Source: Hugenholtzia roseola DSM 9546 (GTDB lineage Bacteria > Bacteroidota > Bacteroidia > Cytophagales > Bernardetiaceae). Taken from it: DNA of 64,000 bases. Of the stretch, positions 52,501 to 61,634 are shown in pieces; position 1 is the stretch's first letter, and the number at the start of each line of letters is the position of its first letter. The stretch lies in NCBI RefSeq assembly GCF_000422585.1, contig NZ_KE383879.1:280660-344659 (forward strand), in the 5' to 3' direction. Below the pieces are notes generated by a model. That model saw nothing but the letters and a program-made list of their open reading frames with translations. It was not told where the DNA came from and made no database searches. The position numbers and the translations under genes are program-made.

Positions 52501-53704
52501 TTTCTAAAACGCGCACCGAAAAGTTTTTCTTTTCGCCTACCGCCAAAGAGATTTGATTTTGACTAAGATGCAGAACATACCCTTTGGGGCGTTTTTGCTT
52601 TTTCTCTTTTTGTTTTTCGGTCTGATGGCTTTCTTCTTGGGTCTGATTCTGTTTCTGATTTTGGGTCTGATTTTGGGTCTGCTGATTTTTATTTGTGTGC
52701 GAAGGCTTCTTTTTTCCGCCACCACTTGCAGGCGAAGTGGCTTTTCCTATCAAACTTGTCAGAACCTTGACCATAGTGGCGACCGCTATTGCCACAGCCG
52801 TACCAACGGCAATGGTTACGAGGGTAGAGCTACCTTCGGAATCGTCTGAACCGCTTGCAGGGTTGTGATTTGTACTACTATTTGTACCGCTATTTGTATC
52901 ATTTTGCGAACTTTCTTCTGTACTTGAATTGCCCCCTCCTGCCTGATTCTGACCAAAAAAGCGGAAAGTTTCGGTAAATTCGCCAATCTGTCGGAGGCGT
53001 TCTTTGAGGGTAGCCGTTTCTGCCGAAGCAGCATAGGCAATAATTTCAAATTGTATCTTAGGCGAAATTTCCACCAAGACGACATTGATAATTCCCTGCA
53101 CCTGCAAAGGCGTGCTATGCCGTTCGTAGGTATTGTATTTGTTCATGCCCCCTGCCATAGATTGCGAAACACCATAGTCATAGAAAATCTCTTTGACATC
53201 ATACATCAGTTGTTCGGCTTTGTAGCCCTGAAAAGTGGTCTTGCGCTGCTGCCGAAACGTTAGGCTGCTGCTCTGATGTTCGTTGTTTTCTATAAAATCT
53301 TCGGCAAAACGCTGCTCCAATTCCTGCCGATAGCTCGCTATGCTCTGCACCTGTGCCATCTGACGCACATACACAACAACGGCTTCGCCCTGCATCACCG
53401 TTTTGGAAAGGTAAGACTCTACCCTTGTGCCTGCATAAGGACCCGAAGTGAGGGTTGTGCTTCTATCTTCTGTAACCTGATGCTCAAATTCTTTCCCAAA
53501 TTCTTTTGCCAAAAGTCCGTTGTTGTTTTTAGTATTATCGCCCACTTCCCACTCACTTGGGGGGCTGCCATGGGTGAAAATTTCTTTCGGATTTTGGGCT
53601 TTCAAAGACGCAAAGAGTTGAAGTAAAGCCAAAAAAAGGTAACTAAAAAGCCATAATTTGCGGCTTCGAAAGGGTTTTGGCGAAAAATAAGAGGTAGTCT
53701 GCAT
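49535..53704 (-). CDS. very large exported protein of unknown function
   Basis: 1389 residues, not recognised as a whole. Signal segment MQTTSYFSPKPFRSRKLWLF, then SYLFLALLQLFASLKAQ. Residues about 40-260 resemble a lipoprotein-like beta-sandwich region (RVESYLSKTVMQGEAVVVYVRQ). A Ser/Asn-rich stretch leads to a membrane helix (TLVTIAVGTAVAIAVATMV), then a Gln/Asn low-complexity linker (QNQTQNQTQNQKQNQTQEE) and a long beta-rich middle part. The C-terminal 350 residues are helical and charged, with DASINTDRDYRVLIDVKD and HAEACPDYSDHHL; this could be a toxin or nucleotidyltransferase-like domain, but nothing is certain. An in-frame ATG at 53965 was rejected in favour of 53704. Divergent from porZ. 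Confidence 0.7.
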   Translation of the reverse strand: MQTTSYFSPKPFRSRKLWLFSYLFLALLQLFASLKAQNPKEIFTHGSPPSEWEVGDNTKNNNGLLAKEFGKEFEHQVTEDRSTTLTSGPYAGTRVESYLSKTVMQGEAVVVYVRQMAQVQSIASYRQELEQRFAEDFIENNEHQSSSLTFRQQRKTTFQGYKAEQLMYDVKEIFYDYGVSQSMAGGMNKYNTYERHSTPLQVQGIINVVLVEISPKIQFEIIAYAASAETATLKERLRQIGEFTETFRFFGQNQAGGGNSSTEESSQNDTNSGTNSSTNHNPASGSDDSEGSSTLVTIAVGTAVAIAVATMVKVLTSLIGKATSPASGGGKKKPSHTNKNQQTQNQTQNQKQNQTQEESHQTEKQKEKKQKRPKGYVLHLSQNQISLAVGEKKNFSVRVLEIEADGTQNIASDAQIWLKSESAALQILPETGRGTLQTFLQLTQSPNQSQFFVNVGASVQSKIVQERLLIQVQSQKSEYELRTMQLPAEKTELIPDGKDVIYFYAQLTNLKNPDDPALAAANQNLHIEKMPQGADWLDMSEPQMKDGWKAVAIQASDPDPNSSLNPRPAAVSVRVWTNFEGQTFSRVVDFPLQGEAVLDVDRDTIHYPYLASGKDAPRVQIRAAVATNSSEKWTFSAHYSKEGEALTQLKVIPQNNKEALIEFAAPTAPLPPKATELFNTVILQAKSNLQTTNERHLKVTLLQEGIQIWKGEQIAADEEKAMRQWQISVLVYDAQKMELIPDPKAVEKLEFVFKSQQKEKKVENLLAVADLTFHYLDTFEQGRALYQIIAQNAVPIDEKSYPVRLLIKAHSPLAKRDFEWLIEPEFVGKKLSPQEEAEAEYEKIITYIKKHVPAEKIAEMLQLVQKEKVHLGKEGLYKLRHDIHERNVEAILKQGRAYMQDAEWNGKVEYWLEWVQWAGDLAFNVVSATFFGPYAPAVSMAKTHSISALQWHLEGKDMNKWFSENFTIHSLFKATEGRLVDVDRIKEIIRSRGGVGDKRALVIAWSAYIAYHFCYNVFWEEKSVVEALKTVAAEIRDELIVSFLVKKCRAEMESKQLAEMTPEHKKARDIFKKNPKTGEYSISEADVMHAMRNPQMMRSLKNFDPDMRRAFNHTRDKIMQAHDSKLKKHILDDLKKQGFEGYTEDDIYIHDFRSPDGKFDDASINTDRDYRVLIDVKDPSGKKLYHEYPANKWQEKSLQIFGEVSGKPQGVSDADWAKERNITPTDRKHAEACPDYSDHHLTKNKNGDVLIEIREPNINAVERGEGKLYDPKGMGEMYKEKVLTNFEQPNHPSHVQHSEAVAQAQKGVKTLEKVREGYAKQDIEMPEIDPKTKAGMEAVKKYPTDMEFDPQKSFEFTQEMNKLGFKGGTPQQVMGSFADSLSLEYGKLA

Positions 53705-53824
53705 ATTCAAAATAGTAGAAAGGGGTCTGGAAAAGGTTGAAAAGAGTAGGCAAATTAGAAAAAGACCGCCCCCAAAACAATGACAGAAATCAGACTTGGC
53801 TGCTGCAAAGCATAAAAAAAAGCG

Positions 53825-53832
53825 TATTTTTG
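53825..53832 (+). promoter_or_regulatory. -7 promoter box of porZ
   Basis: TATTTTTG matches TAnnTTTG and lies 43 bp ahead of the ATG at 53875. The closest TTG (53796-53798) is 26 bp upstream, longer than usual, so the -33 element is uncertain. Confidence 0.45.
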
Positions 53833-53874
53833 CAGTGTCCTCTTTTGTTTCATTTTTTACTAATCGGTACTCTG

Positions 53875-56145
53875 ATGTTGAAAGCGATTGTCCTTTTTTT
53901 GCTATTGAGCCTAACGCTGCCTTTGCAGGCGCAGCAAGAAATTGCTGTCGGCACTTGGCGCACACACCTCACCTACTACAACGCACAAAGGCTCGCCCTG
54001 ACCCCCGAAAACGTGTGGGTAGCCTCCCAAAATGGGCTTTTTCGCTACGACAAGACCTTTCAGACCTTAGAAGTTGTGTCTAAAAATCAGGGACTTAGCG
54101 ATAATGGCATCACCGCATTAGCTTACCATCAAGACTTGGATTTGCTCCTTTTAGGCTACCAAAACGGCAACCTCGACCTTTGGCAGGACGACACTTTTAC
54201 CAACCTACCACTGCTCCTTTCCGACAACAACTTTCGCAACCGCCGCATTTATCATATCGCCTTCCATCAAAATCAGGGCTACCTTTCTACCGATTTTGGT
54301 ATCGTGGTTTTGGATTTGAATAGCCGCAGGATTTTAAATGTCTATCAAAATTTAGGTTTAAACGGCGAACTAATACCCATTTACGCAACGGCAATTTTTC
54401 AGAATCGCCTCTTTGCCGCTACCGACATAGGCTTGCGCTCGGTTTCATTGAACCAAAACCCGCAAGATTTTAATAATTGGCAGACCCTCGCTGGTGTGAG
54501 CGGAAAAGTTACGGCTTTGGCACAAACCCAAGAAATGCTGCTTTTCGCCCTGCCCGAAGTAGGAATTTTTCGCACGCAAGAGGGCAATACCGCAACGCGC
54601 CTCGAAGCGATTGCCCCTCAAAGTTTTTATCAATTAGACCAAAACGAAACCAAAAGTCAGGTTTGGATAACCACTCCTTCCCAACTTTATCTATTTGAAA
54701 ATCAGACCCTTAGCCCTATCAATAGCCCTACACAGGGGCAGGCATTACAGGCTTTTCAAATTGATGCACAAGGCAACATTTGGGCTGCCGACGCGCAGGC
54801 AGGGCTGCTCACCAATCAAAGCGGAGCTTTTGTAAGCCTCTACCCTTCTGGCACTTATAGCCCCGATGCCTTTCGTATGATAACTTTCGAAAATAAAATT
54901 TTGGTGCTTTCGGGCGGCTTTGATAGCGAGGTGCGACCACTTAATAGAAACACAGGTTTTTACGTCTTTGAAAACGGCAGCTGGACAAATTACAACGCCA
55001 ACACAAGCGTAGAAGGCACACGCGCCATTCCACCCTTGCGCGATTTGGTTTCGGCGGCTTATGTGGCAGGCGAGCGAAAAGTTTATATTGCTTCTCTGCA
55101 AGATGGTATTTTAGTTTGGAATTTGAATGATGATAGCTTTTCTGTTCTAAACAAAGACAATTCGCCTTTGCCTCACAATCGCGTTATCGATGTCAAGACC
55201 GATAAAAATGGCAATCTTTGGGTAGCCCTTTTCGATAGTTTTCCTACCGAAGACTACTATTTGCGCAAGACCCCACAAAATGATTGGCGCGGCTTCCGTT
55301 TCCAACAAAATATTTCGCGCTACCCCTTAGAAATGCTCATCGATAGCCGCAATCAAATTTGGGTGCGCTGCCAAGGCGGTTTGGGCAGGACGGGCGGCAT
55401 TTTGGTTTTTAATGAAAATAGCGAAAATATTTACCTAACCGAAGACCAAAACGGACTACCAAGCCAACAGATTTCAAGCCTCATAGAAGACAAGGCAGGC
55501 AGAATTTGGGTAGGAGGCGACGGCTTAGGCAATGCCGCTATCAAAATCTTCAACAACCCCGCCACCATTCTAAACAGCAACAGCCCACAAGCCAGCGAAG
55601 TCTTTTTCAATAGACAAAGGCTTTTGCGCGACGAAGCCGTTAGTGCCTTTGCCCTCGATGGCGGCGATAGAAAATGGGTAGGCACACAGGGCGGCGTTTG
55701 GTTAGTAGGCAGCGATGGCGATGAAATTTTTAGCAATTTCACCACCCAAAATAGCCCGCTCTTCGACAACCAAATCTTATCCATCGCCATTCAAAACCAA
55801 ACAGGCGAAGTCTTTTTTGCCACCCCCAGCGGCGTAATTTCCTATCGTGGCACCGCAAAAGAAGCCGAAACACAGCTAAATGCGCTCAAAATTTTTCCCA
55901 ACCCCGTCGTTTTGAGCCGCTTTGCAGGGCTTATTACCCTCGATGGGCTTACCGACCGCGCCAACGTCAAGATTACAGACATAGAAGGACGCTTAATTTT
56001 TGAAACTGAATCCTTCGGCGGCAGAGTTACTTGGAACGGCACAGACTACAACGGCAGACGCGCCAAAAGTGGCGTTTATTTGGTCTATGCCAGCGATAGG
56101 AATGGCGAGGTAGCCTTAGTAGGAAAACTTGCGATTGTAGAATAG
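53875..56145 (+). CDS. porZ: type IX secretion system surface protein PorZ
   Basis: 756 residues. Signal peptide (MLKAIVLFLLLSLTLPLQAQ), then two beta-propellers made of two-component-regulator-like repeats; the PorZ start EIAVGTWRTHLTYYNAQRLALTPENVW and GLSDNGITALAYHQD are characteristic. The C-terminal domain from about residue 680 is a T9SS sorting domain: LKIFPNPVV, VKITDIEGRLIF, GGRVTWNGTDYNGRRAKSGVYLVYA. PorZ delivers anionic LPS to the PorU attachment complex. The frame extends upstream, but the ATG at 53875 precedes the signal peptide. Confidence 0.9.
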   Translation: MLKAIVLFLLLSLTLPLQAQQEIAVGTWRTHLTYYNAQRLALTPENVWVASQNGLFRYDKTFQTLEVVSKNQGLSDNGITALAYHQDLDLLLLGYQNGNLDLWQDDTFTNLPLLLSDNNFRNRRIYHIAFHQNQGYLSTDFGIVVLDLNSRRILNVYQNLGLNGELIPIYATAIFQNRLFAATDIGLRSVSLNQNPQDFNNWQTLAGVSGKVTALAQTQEMLLFALPEVGIFRTQEGNTATRLEAIAPQSFYQLDQNETKSQVWITTPSQLYLFENQTLSPINSPTQGQALQAFQIDAQGNIWAADAQAGLLTNQSGAFVSLYPSGTYSPDAFRMITFENKILVLSGGFDSEVRPLNRNTGFYVFENGSWTNYNANTSVEGTRAIPPLRDLVSAAYVAGERKVYIASLQDGILVWNLNDDSFSVLNKDNSPLPHNRVIDVKTDKNGNLWVALFDSFPTEDYYLRKTPQNDWRGFRFQQNISRYPLEMLIDSRNQIWVRCQGGLGRTGGILVFNENSENIYLTEDQNGLPSQQISSLIEDKAGRIWVGGDGLGNAAIKIFNNPATILNSNSPQASEVFFNRQRLLRDEAVSAFALDGGDRKWVGTQGGVWLVGSDGDEIFSNFTTQNSPLFDNQILSIAIQNQTGEVFFATPSGVISYRGTAKEAETQLNALKIFPNPVVLSRFAGLITLDGLTDRANVKITDIEGRLIFETESFGGRVTWNGTDYNGRRAKSGVYLVYASDRNGEVALVGKLAIVE

Positions 56146-56201
56146 TGAAAAAAACAAAACGAACATTTTTTGAAAGTTTGATAAAATAAAGATAAGATAG
56201 C

Positions 56202-56252
56202 ACTTATTTTTATTTCAATCTCACTTCGGACAAGGCAATGCCTTATCCCTAC
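56202..56252. repeat. partial copy of the dispersed palindromic element
   Basis: TTTTTATTTCAATCTCACTT, then CGGACAAGGCAATGCCTTAT and CCCTACC match the middle of copy B with one change in the palindrome. It lies just downstream of porZ and may be part of its 3' end. Confidence 0.7.
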
Positions 56253-56253
56253 C

Positions 56254-57300
56254 CTATTTTTTGAGGGGTTCGATGATAATGGCAGCCGCTTTGTGAAAAT
56301 TTTTCCAACCCACAAATTCCGTATCGCCTTGCAAAGAAAAAATAGGCGTTTGGCAGGCTTCGTCGTGGAAGGCGATTAGGCGATACCCTGTCGGAATTTG
56401 GGCGGAGGCAAGGCTGCGCCCAATAGATAAATTTGATAAATAATGTTTGCCTACGGCAATGACACTTTTTTCACCTCTGTAATTAGGAAGACTATATAAA
56501 GAAACAACTGTTTTATCGTCTTTTGTTGCAATTTTGGTGGTATGATTTTGTATTTTTTCTTCTGAAACAGCTACTTGCTCTATTTTTTGCACAATAATCG
56601 GTCTTTGTCCGTCAAAGGCAGAGAGTTTGTCGGTGGCAGTGGTAAAATCTTCTTCGGGCTGATGAAACCATTGAAACATTTGTGTTCCGTAAAATTTAAC
56701 ATAAAATCCATTTGTGGGGCGGTTATCCGAATCTAAGTACGGTTTTATGTCTATATAAACCGCCATGCCCATGTAGAGATTTTGTTTTGATAGGATATTT
56801 TCCCTATGCCCTCTCGAATCCATCCACTGCTGCACCAAATTGAGAGCCACTTCCAAATAAGTTTCCGTCATGGTATGATGTGTCCCACCCAAACCGTAAT
56901 ACGCAATGTTTTCGGCAGGCGAAGGGTTTTTCAGACCTGCCAATCTTGCCCTATCCGTAGGGCTTTTCCGTTCTTTTTCTACGGGATTGTAGTGTGAAAA
57001 GAAACCCTTTTCTACCATATTACGCGAATGATGCCAAGCGGCAATTTCCATGCTAAGTAAATGCGGCACTTCTGTTAGCCCATTTTTAAGGCGTTGTTCG
57101 TTGGTAGCGAAAAAAAGGCAGGCATTGAGGCGGCGATAATCTACTTTATCGCCTATTTTTTGCTGAAAAAGTGGATTTTGGCGAAAATTGCGCCCCGAAA
57201 TACTACCGTCGTAATAATTTTTTTGCGCCTTCAAAGCAGGCAGCGTTGCCCCAAAAAGCAACAGGGCAGTAAAAAGTAGGTTGAAAAGAGGCGTTCCCAT
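56254..57300 (-). CDS. exported CAP-domain protein with C-terminal beta/gamma-crystallin-like domain
   Basis: 348 residues. A signal peptide (MGTPLFNLLFTALLLFGATL) is followed by a CAP/SCP (PR-1) domain (about 60-200) with EIAAWHHSRNMVEKGFFSHYNP, ENIAYYGLGGTHH, WMDSRGHRENIL and YMGMAVYID. Residues about 265-348 (VVSLYSLPNYRGEKSVIAVG.., LASAQIPTGYRLIAFHDEACQT) look like a beta/gamma-crystallin calcium-binding domain. CAP proteins often act extracellularly. The substrate is unknown. ATG at 57300. Confidence 0.85.
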   Translation of the reverse strand: MGTPLFNLLFTALLLFGATLPALKAQKNYYDGSISGRNFRQNPLFQQKIGDKVDYRRLNACLFFATNEQRLKNGLTEVPHLLSMEIAAWHHSRNMVEKGFFSHYNPVEKERKSPTDRARLAGLKNPSPAENIAYYGLGGTHHTMTETYLEVALNLVQQWMDSRGHRENILSKQNLYMGMAVYIDIKPYLDSDNRPTNGFYVKFYGTQMFQWFHQPEEDFTTATDKLSAFDGQRPIIVQKIEQVAVSEEKIQNHTTKIATKDDKTVVSLYSLPNYRGEKSVIAVGKHYLSNLSIGRSLASAQIPTGYRLIAFHDEACQTPIFSLQGDTEFVGWKNFHKAAAIIIEPLKK

Positions 57301-57524
57301 TTTAAAATTGTGTTTAAGAAGTGTTTATTTTCCTACTTAAACGCCATTTTGTTTGCTTAGTTTTCCTTTTTGTAGGATAGAAGGCATTTCATGAAATTGC
57401 ATGAAATGGCAGGCAGGCGCAACTTTTTGTTGTGATTCTCTTAGGGTTTTATTTTTTTTGGGATTGATTTTTTTAAGATTGTTTTTTTTGCTTCAAGTTT
57501 GCTTCGGAAAAGGCAATACCCTGC

Positions 57525-57550
57525 CCTTGTCGATAGTGATACCGACAAGG
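57525..57550. repeat. diverged palindromic repeat
   Basis: CCTTGTCG (57525-57532) and CGACAAGG (57543-57550) with a 10-nt loop, preceded by TTCGGAAAAGGCAATACCCTG. It resembles the core of the dispersed element. It lies just beyond the helicase stop and could also act as a terminator. Confidence 0.4.
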
Positions 57551-57566
57551 CGGCAGTCCCCTATTT

Positions 57567-59906
57567 TTATTCTACAATTCTTAGCTTGGCAAAAGAAAGG
57601 ATAAGCGTCTTTTCACCCACTTTATCGAAAGCGATGATGGCTCTTTTTCCCCCCTGCGCATTTTCCAAACGCAAAACATTGCCATAACCAAACTTGGCAT
57701 GCTCTACGCGCTGCCCCGCCTCGATTTGGTGCGAAGGGTTTGCCTTAAAATCTTCTGACGGCTTATGCACATGGGCGTTGGGCGAACTTCCTACCGAAGG
57801 AATAGAAGGGGGCGAAAGGCGGATTTCTTTATGAGTCGAGGAAGCAGCGGGCGAAGTAGGCTTGGCAGCAGTTTTGTCGCTTTTGTAGGCAGGAGTTTGT
57901 GGCTTGTAGTGCGTATTGCCAAAGTTATCGCCCTGATTCAGAACGCGACTTGGGTTGCTCAAATTAAGCAGTGCAGGGTCTATTTCGAAAAGAAAACGCG
58001 AAGGCTCACAGGGTTTGAGCGAACCGAAATAGTAGCGCGTCAGGGCATAGGAAAGTGTGAGTTTTTCTTTGGCGCGTGTAATGGCAACATAAAACAAACG
58101 GCGTTCCTCCTCTAATTCGGCACGACTACCAATCATGCGCCCCGAAGGGAACAAATCTTCCTCCATACCCACGACAAAGACCTGCGAAAACTCCAAACCC
58201 TTAGCCGCATGGATAGTCATCATCGTAACCGCTGGTTCGTCATCTTTGGCTTCGTCGCCCGAAGTGATAAGCGAAACGGACTGTAAGAAAAAAGCGAGGG
58301 TTTTCTCCTCATTTTCAGGATTATCCACAAATTCTTTGGTGGCATTTAAAAGTTCCTGCACGTTTTCGTAACGGCTTCGCCCCTCTACGGTACTATCCTC
58401 GAAGAGTGCCTTCATCAATCCCGACTGTTGGGCGATAAATTTTGCCGCTTCGTAAGCATCTTTTTCCTCCGCTATCTTGGCGAAAGTTTCTATCAAAAGG
58501 GCATACTTTTCCAGACCTGCATTGGCGCGATTCGAACCTAAATAACGTGCCGTATTTTTAACGACTTCAAAAATTGGAATTGCATTTTCACGCGAAGCCA
58601 AATAAACCTTATTTAAAGTGGTATCGCCCAAGCCTCGTCGCGGATTGTTGATGCTGCGGCGAAAAGCCTCCTCGTCATAGCGGTTTGTCGCCATGCGAAA
58701 ATAAGCGATAATGTCCTTGATTTCTTTGCGTTGGTAGAAAGAAAGCCCCCCGATGATGCGGTATTTCAAACCCAAACGCCGAAGTGCTTCCTCGAAGGCA
58801 CGCGATTGGGCGTTGGTGCGGTATAAAATCGCAAATTCGCTAAGGGAGAGTTTTTTATTGGCTCGCGCCTCGAAGATGGCACTGGCTATCAAACGCCCTT
58901 CCTCGTTGTCGGAATTTGCTTTAAAGAGGTCTATTTTTTCGCCTTTGTAGTTTTCTGTCCAAACGGTTTTTCTAATTTGTTTCTGGTTGTTTTCAATTAC
59001 TTTATTGGCAGCTTCTACGATATTTTGGGTAGAACGATAATTTTGTTCTAATTTTACAATATTCAAATCGGGATAATCTTTTTCAAAATTTAAGATATTG
59101 CGAATATCTGCCCCACGAAAGGCATAAATACTTTGAGCATCATCGCCTACCACGCAAATATTGAGATGCACTGCCGAAAGTTTGCGAATGATATAATATT
59201 GTGAAAGGTTTGTGTCCTGAAATTCATCTACTAAAATGTAGCGAAACTTGTGTTGATATTTGTGTAAAACGTCTAAATGGTCGCGAAAAAGCACGTTGGT
59301 CTGAAAAAGTAAATCGTCAAAATCCATCGCATTTGCCTGAAAGCAACGGTGCGTATAAATCTGATAAATGCGCCCCATTTCGGGACGTTGCGCATGGCGG
59401 TCTTCTTCTTTAAATTGCGGATTTAGATTGTACTCTTTGGCAGAAATTAAACTATTTTTAGCACTACTAATTCGATTCAGCAAGCTATTGGCATTATAGA
59501 CTTTGTCGTCTAATTTCAACTCTTTGACGATATTTTTTAATAGAGATTTGGAATCGTCGGTATCATAGATGGTAAAATTAGATTGATAACCCAACTTATG
59601 TCCTTCATAACGCAAGATGCGTGCAAAAATGGAGTGAAAAGTTCCCATCCAAAGGTTTCGCGCCTCTGTGCCTACTAAGGTTTCGATGCGCTCGCGCATC
59701 TCCTTAGCCGCTTTATTGGTAAAGGTGAGTGCCAAAATTTGCCATGGCTCTACGCCCAAAGCCAATAAGTAGGCAATGCGATAAGTCAGGACGCGCGTCT
59801 TGCCCGACCCTGCCCCTGCGATAATGAGCGTCGCCCCTTCGGTCTGCGTAACGGCTTGGCGTTGTTTGTCATTGAGCTGTTGGAGAAGTTTCTCTGGATT
59901 CGACAT
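57567..59906 (-). CDS. pcrA: UvrD/PcrA-type DNA helicase
   Basis: 779 residues. Superfamily 1A helicase, 3'-5' unwinding, active in nucleotide excision repair and removal of proteins from DNA. Motifs: Q-motif LNDKQRQAVTQTEG, Walker A IIAGAGSGKT, motif II YILVDEFQDTN, motif III VVGDDAQSIYAFRGAD, motif IV/V QNYRST and TIHAAKGLEFSQVFVVGMEE, motif VI VAITRAKEKLTLSYALTRYYFG. The C-terminal tail (AGQRVEHAKFGYGNVLRLENAQG) is the typical Tudor-like PcrA end. The ORF is open upstream to 60053, but MSNPEKLLQQLN starts at 59906. Confidence 0.95.
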   Translation of the reverse strand: MSNPEKLLQQLNDKQRQAVTQTEGATLIIAGAGSGKTRVLTYRIAYLLALGVEPWQILALTFTNKAAKEMRERIETLVGTEARNLWMGTFHSIFARILRYEGHKLGYQSNFTIYDTDDSKSLLKNIVKELKLDDKVYNANSLLNRISSAKNSLISAKEYNLNPQFKEEDRHAQRPEMGRIYQIYTHRCFQANAMDFDDLLFQTNVLFRDHLDVLHKYQHKFRYILVDEFQDTNLSQYYIIRKLSAVHLNICVVGDDAQSIYAFRGADIRNILNFEKDYPDLNIVKLEQNYRSTQNIVEAANKVIENNQKQIRKTVWTENYKGEKIDLFKANSDNEEGRLIASAIFEARANKKLSLSEFAILYRTNAQSRAFEEALRRLGLKYRIIGGLSFYQRKEIKDIIAYFRMATNRYDEEAFRRSINNPRRGLGDTTLNKVYLASRENAIPIFEVVKNTARYLGSNRANAGLEKYALLIETFAKIAEEKDAYEAAKFIAQQSGLMKALFEDSTVEGRSRYENVQELLNATKEFVDNPENEEKTLAFFLQSVSLITSGDEAKDDEPAVTMMTIHAAKGLEFSQVFVVGMEEDLFPSGRMIGSRAELEEERRLFYVAITRAKEKLTLSYALTRYYFGSLKPCEPSRFLFEIDPALLNLSNPSRVLNQGDNFGNTHYKPQTPAYKSDKTAAKPTSPAASSTHKEIRLSPPSIPSVGSSPNAHVHKPSEDFKANPSHQIEAGQRVEHAKFGYGNVLRLENAQGGKRAIIAFDKVGEKTLILSFAKLRIVE

Positions 59907-60426
59907 GGCAAAGAAAGTAGAAAATGATAGGAAAATAGGCAAAAAAAGACTACACAAAGACCATAAGACGGCTATAAAAAAGGTAAATCTGCCTCTTTTT
60001 GGAAATTGCCTGCCTTTTTGAGTGCAAGGAGCGCGGCTTTCGCACCGCCACACAAAAATACAAAAATTTTAGCCAATAAAAAGGATTTTCTTGGTTAGGC
60101 GTAGTCGGAAACTAAGCCTCATCAATCCAACTTCTTAGATTTGCAGGGCTGCTACTATTAAAATATGTAAAAAATAATATTATGCATAAATTTTTACTAT
60201 TTTTTGTAGTATCTTACAACACAAATCCAAGAATTTGCCATACTGATAGGTGGTATCATTGAACACTAAAACCTCGAAAAATCTAAAAAATTCTCGAAAA
60301 GATAGACTTTTTTCGCCCTAATTTCGTACCTTCGTTGGAAGGCAGGCACAAACTTGGCTGTCGGTAGAGGTGCATTTTTTATATGATGCTCACAAAACCA
60401 AATTTTTAACCAATAAAATTTTAAGC
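59907..60426. other. intergenic stretch with divergent promoter elements
   Basis: 520 bp between the helicase and the OmpA-domain gene. CAAAAATA at 60053-60060 is TATTTTTG on the minus strand, a possible -7 box for the helicase. TACCTTCG at 60327-60334 is near TAnnTTTG on the plus strand, about 93 bp before the ATG at 60427. Nothing else was recognised. Confidence 0.4.
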
Positions 60427-61440
60427 ATGCAGAAGTTATCTATGGTTGTCATAAGCATAGGCTTGGGTTTAGCCGCTTATCTGAACTCGAAACCCACTCA
60501 CGAAATAGCGATTGCGCAAGACTACGTTCCCACTCACACACAGGCAATTCCTTTTTCAGATTTACCAAAAAATTTACTATATGGCGAAGGAATGGGTTTG
60601 GCGAAAACGATAAAATATAGCTATGAAAACCATGTTGGGGCTTGGAATCCCGACGAATTGGTGCTACGCAATCAGGCACTTTTTGCGCAATACGTAGAAA
60701 ACAACAAGTCGCAGTCGCAATGTTGGTACATTGGCGATAGCTACAATCCCGATAAGACGCTGCCACAATGGGCAATTATCGAACTTACACAACCCAAAAC
60801 GCTCAATTATATCGGTATTTTGAGCAGTGAATATTATTCGGGCGAAGGCTATTCCGACCGCCATGTCAAAGATGCACAAGTTTGGATTTCGACAAGCGAC
60901 ACCGAGCATTTCGAAAAGGTATTGCCCCTTACCCTTCATAGCAATCAATTTTTTGAAGTGTTTAGAATTGAGCCAAAAGAAAATGTAAAATTTATCAAAT
61001 ATTTGGTACAATCTAATTACGGACACAAAGAAACTGCTATCGCACCAATAGTGGCTTTTTATGACGAAACACCTATAAAAAGCACTAAAGAACGCATTTT
61101 GGCAGGCAAAACCGATGTCTATAATCTTTTCTTTGGTTTAGACAATGCACTTATTCGCTTAGAAAGTGAACCCATGTTGGCAGAACTTGCAACTATCTTG
61201 AAAGCAGATGCGACAAAAAAAATAGAAATCACGGTGCATAACGATAGCAAAAAAGACGAAGCCAAGAACCAAAAGCTCACACAAGCGCGAGCAGATGCAC
61301 TCAAAGCCAAGCTCAAAGCGGCAGGCATTGACGAAAAACGAATTACGGCAATCGGGGCGGGTGCAAGTCAGCCTATTGCCCCCAATGAAGGCGAGTACGA
61401 CCGCTCAAAAAACCGAAGGGTGAGCATTTGGGTAAAATAA
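60427..61440 (+). CDS. exported protein with discoidin-like and OmpA domains
   Basis: 337 residues. An N-terminal signal segment (MQKLSMVVISIGLGLAAYL). Residues about 80-220 form a galactose-binding/discoidin-like beta-sandwich (LPQWAIIELTQPKTLNYIGI, DAQVWISTSDTEHFEKVLPL). The C-terminal domain (about 235-337) is OmpA: LFFGLDNALIRLESEPMLAELATIL, EITVHNDSKKDEAKNQKLTQ, ITAIGAGASQPIAPNEG and SKNRRVSIWVK. It is likely anchored to peptidoglycan and binds a ligand in the periplasm. An in-frame ATG at 60370 was rejected because 60427 directly precedes the signal. Confidence 0.82.
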   Translation: MQKLSMVVISIGLGLAAYLNSKPTHEIAIAQDYVPTHTQAIPFSDLPKNLLYGEGMGLAKTIKYSYENHVGAWNPDELVLRNQALFAQYVENNKSQSQCWYIGDSYNPDKTLPQWAIIELTQPKTLNYIGILSSEYYSGEGYSDRHVKDAQVWISTSDTEHFEKVLPLTLHSNQFFEVFRIEPKENVKFIKYLVQSNYGHKETAIAPIVAFYDETPIKSTKERILAGKTDVYNLFFGLDNALIRLESEPMLAELATILKADATKKIEITVHNDSKKDEAKNQKLTQARADALKAKLKAAGIDEKRITAIGAGASQPIAPNEGEYDRSKNRRVSIWVK

Positions 61441-61454
61441 TTTTGTACTTTTAT

Positions 61455-61489
61455 AAGCCGTTTGTGGGAAACAGACGGCTTGCTTTTTT
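61455..61489 (+). terminator. terminator of the OmpA-domain gene
   Basis: AAGCCGTTTGT (61455-61465) and ACAGACGGCTT (61471-61481), 11-bp stem with one G-T wobble and a 5-nt loop, then GCTTTTTTT. Confidence 0.85.
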
Positions 61490-61634
61490 TATTGCCTTTT
61501 TAGATAAAAGACAAAACTTTTATAATATAAGCTATTAGAATAAAAAAAAGCTACATTAGAAATACAACAATTAGCCTTTGAGATGGACAAACCAACGCAA
61601 GGACAAATGAAATATCAACCTCACATCTTGAACC

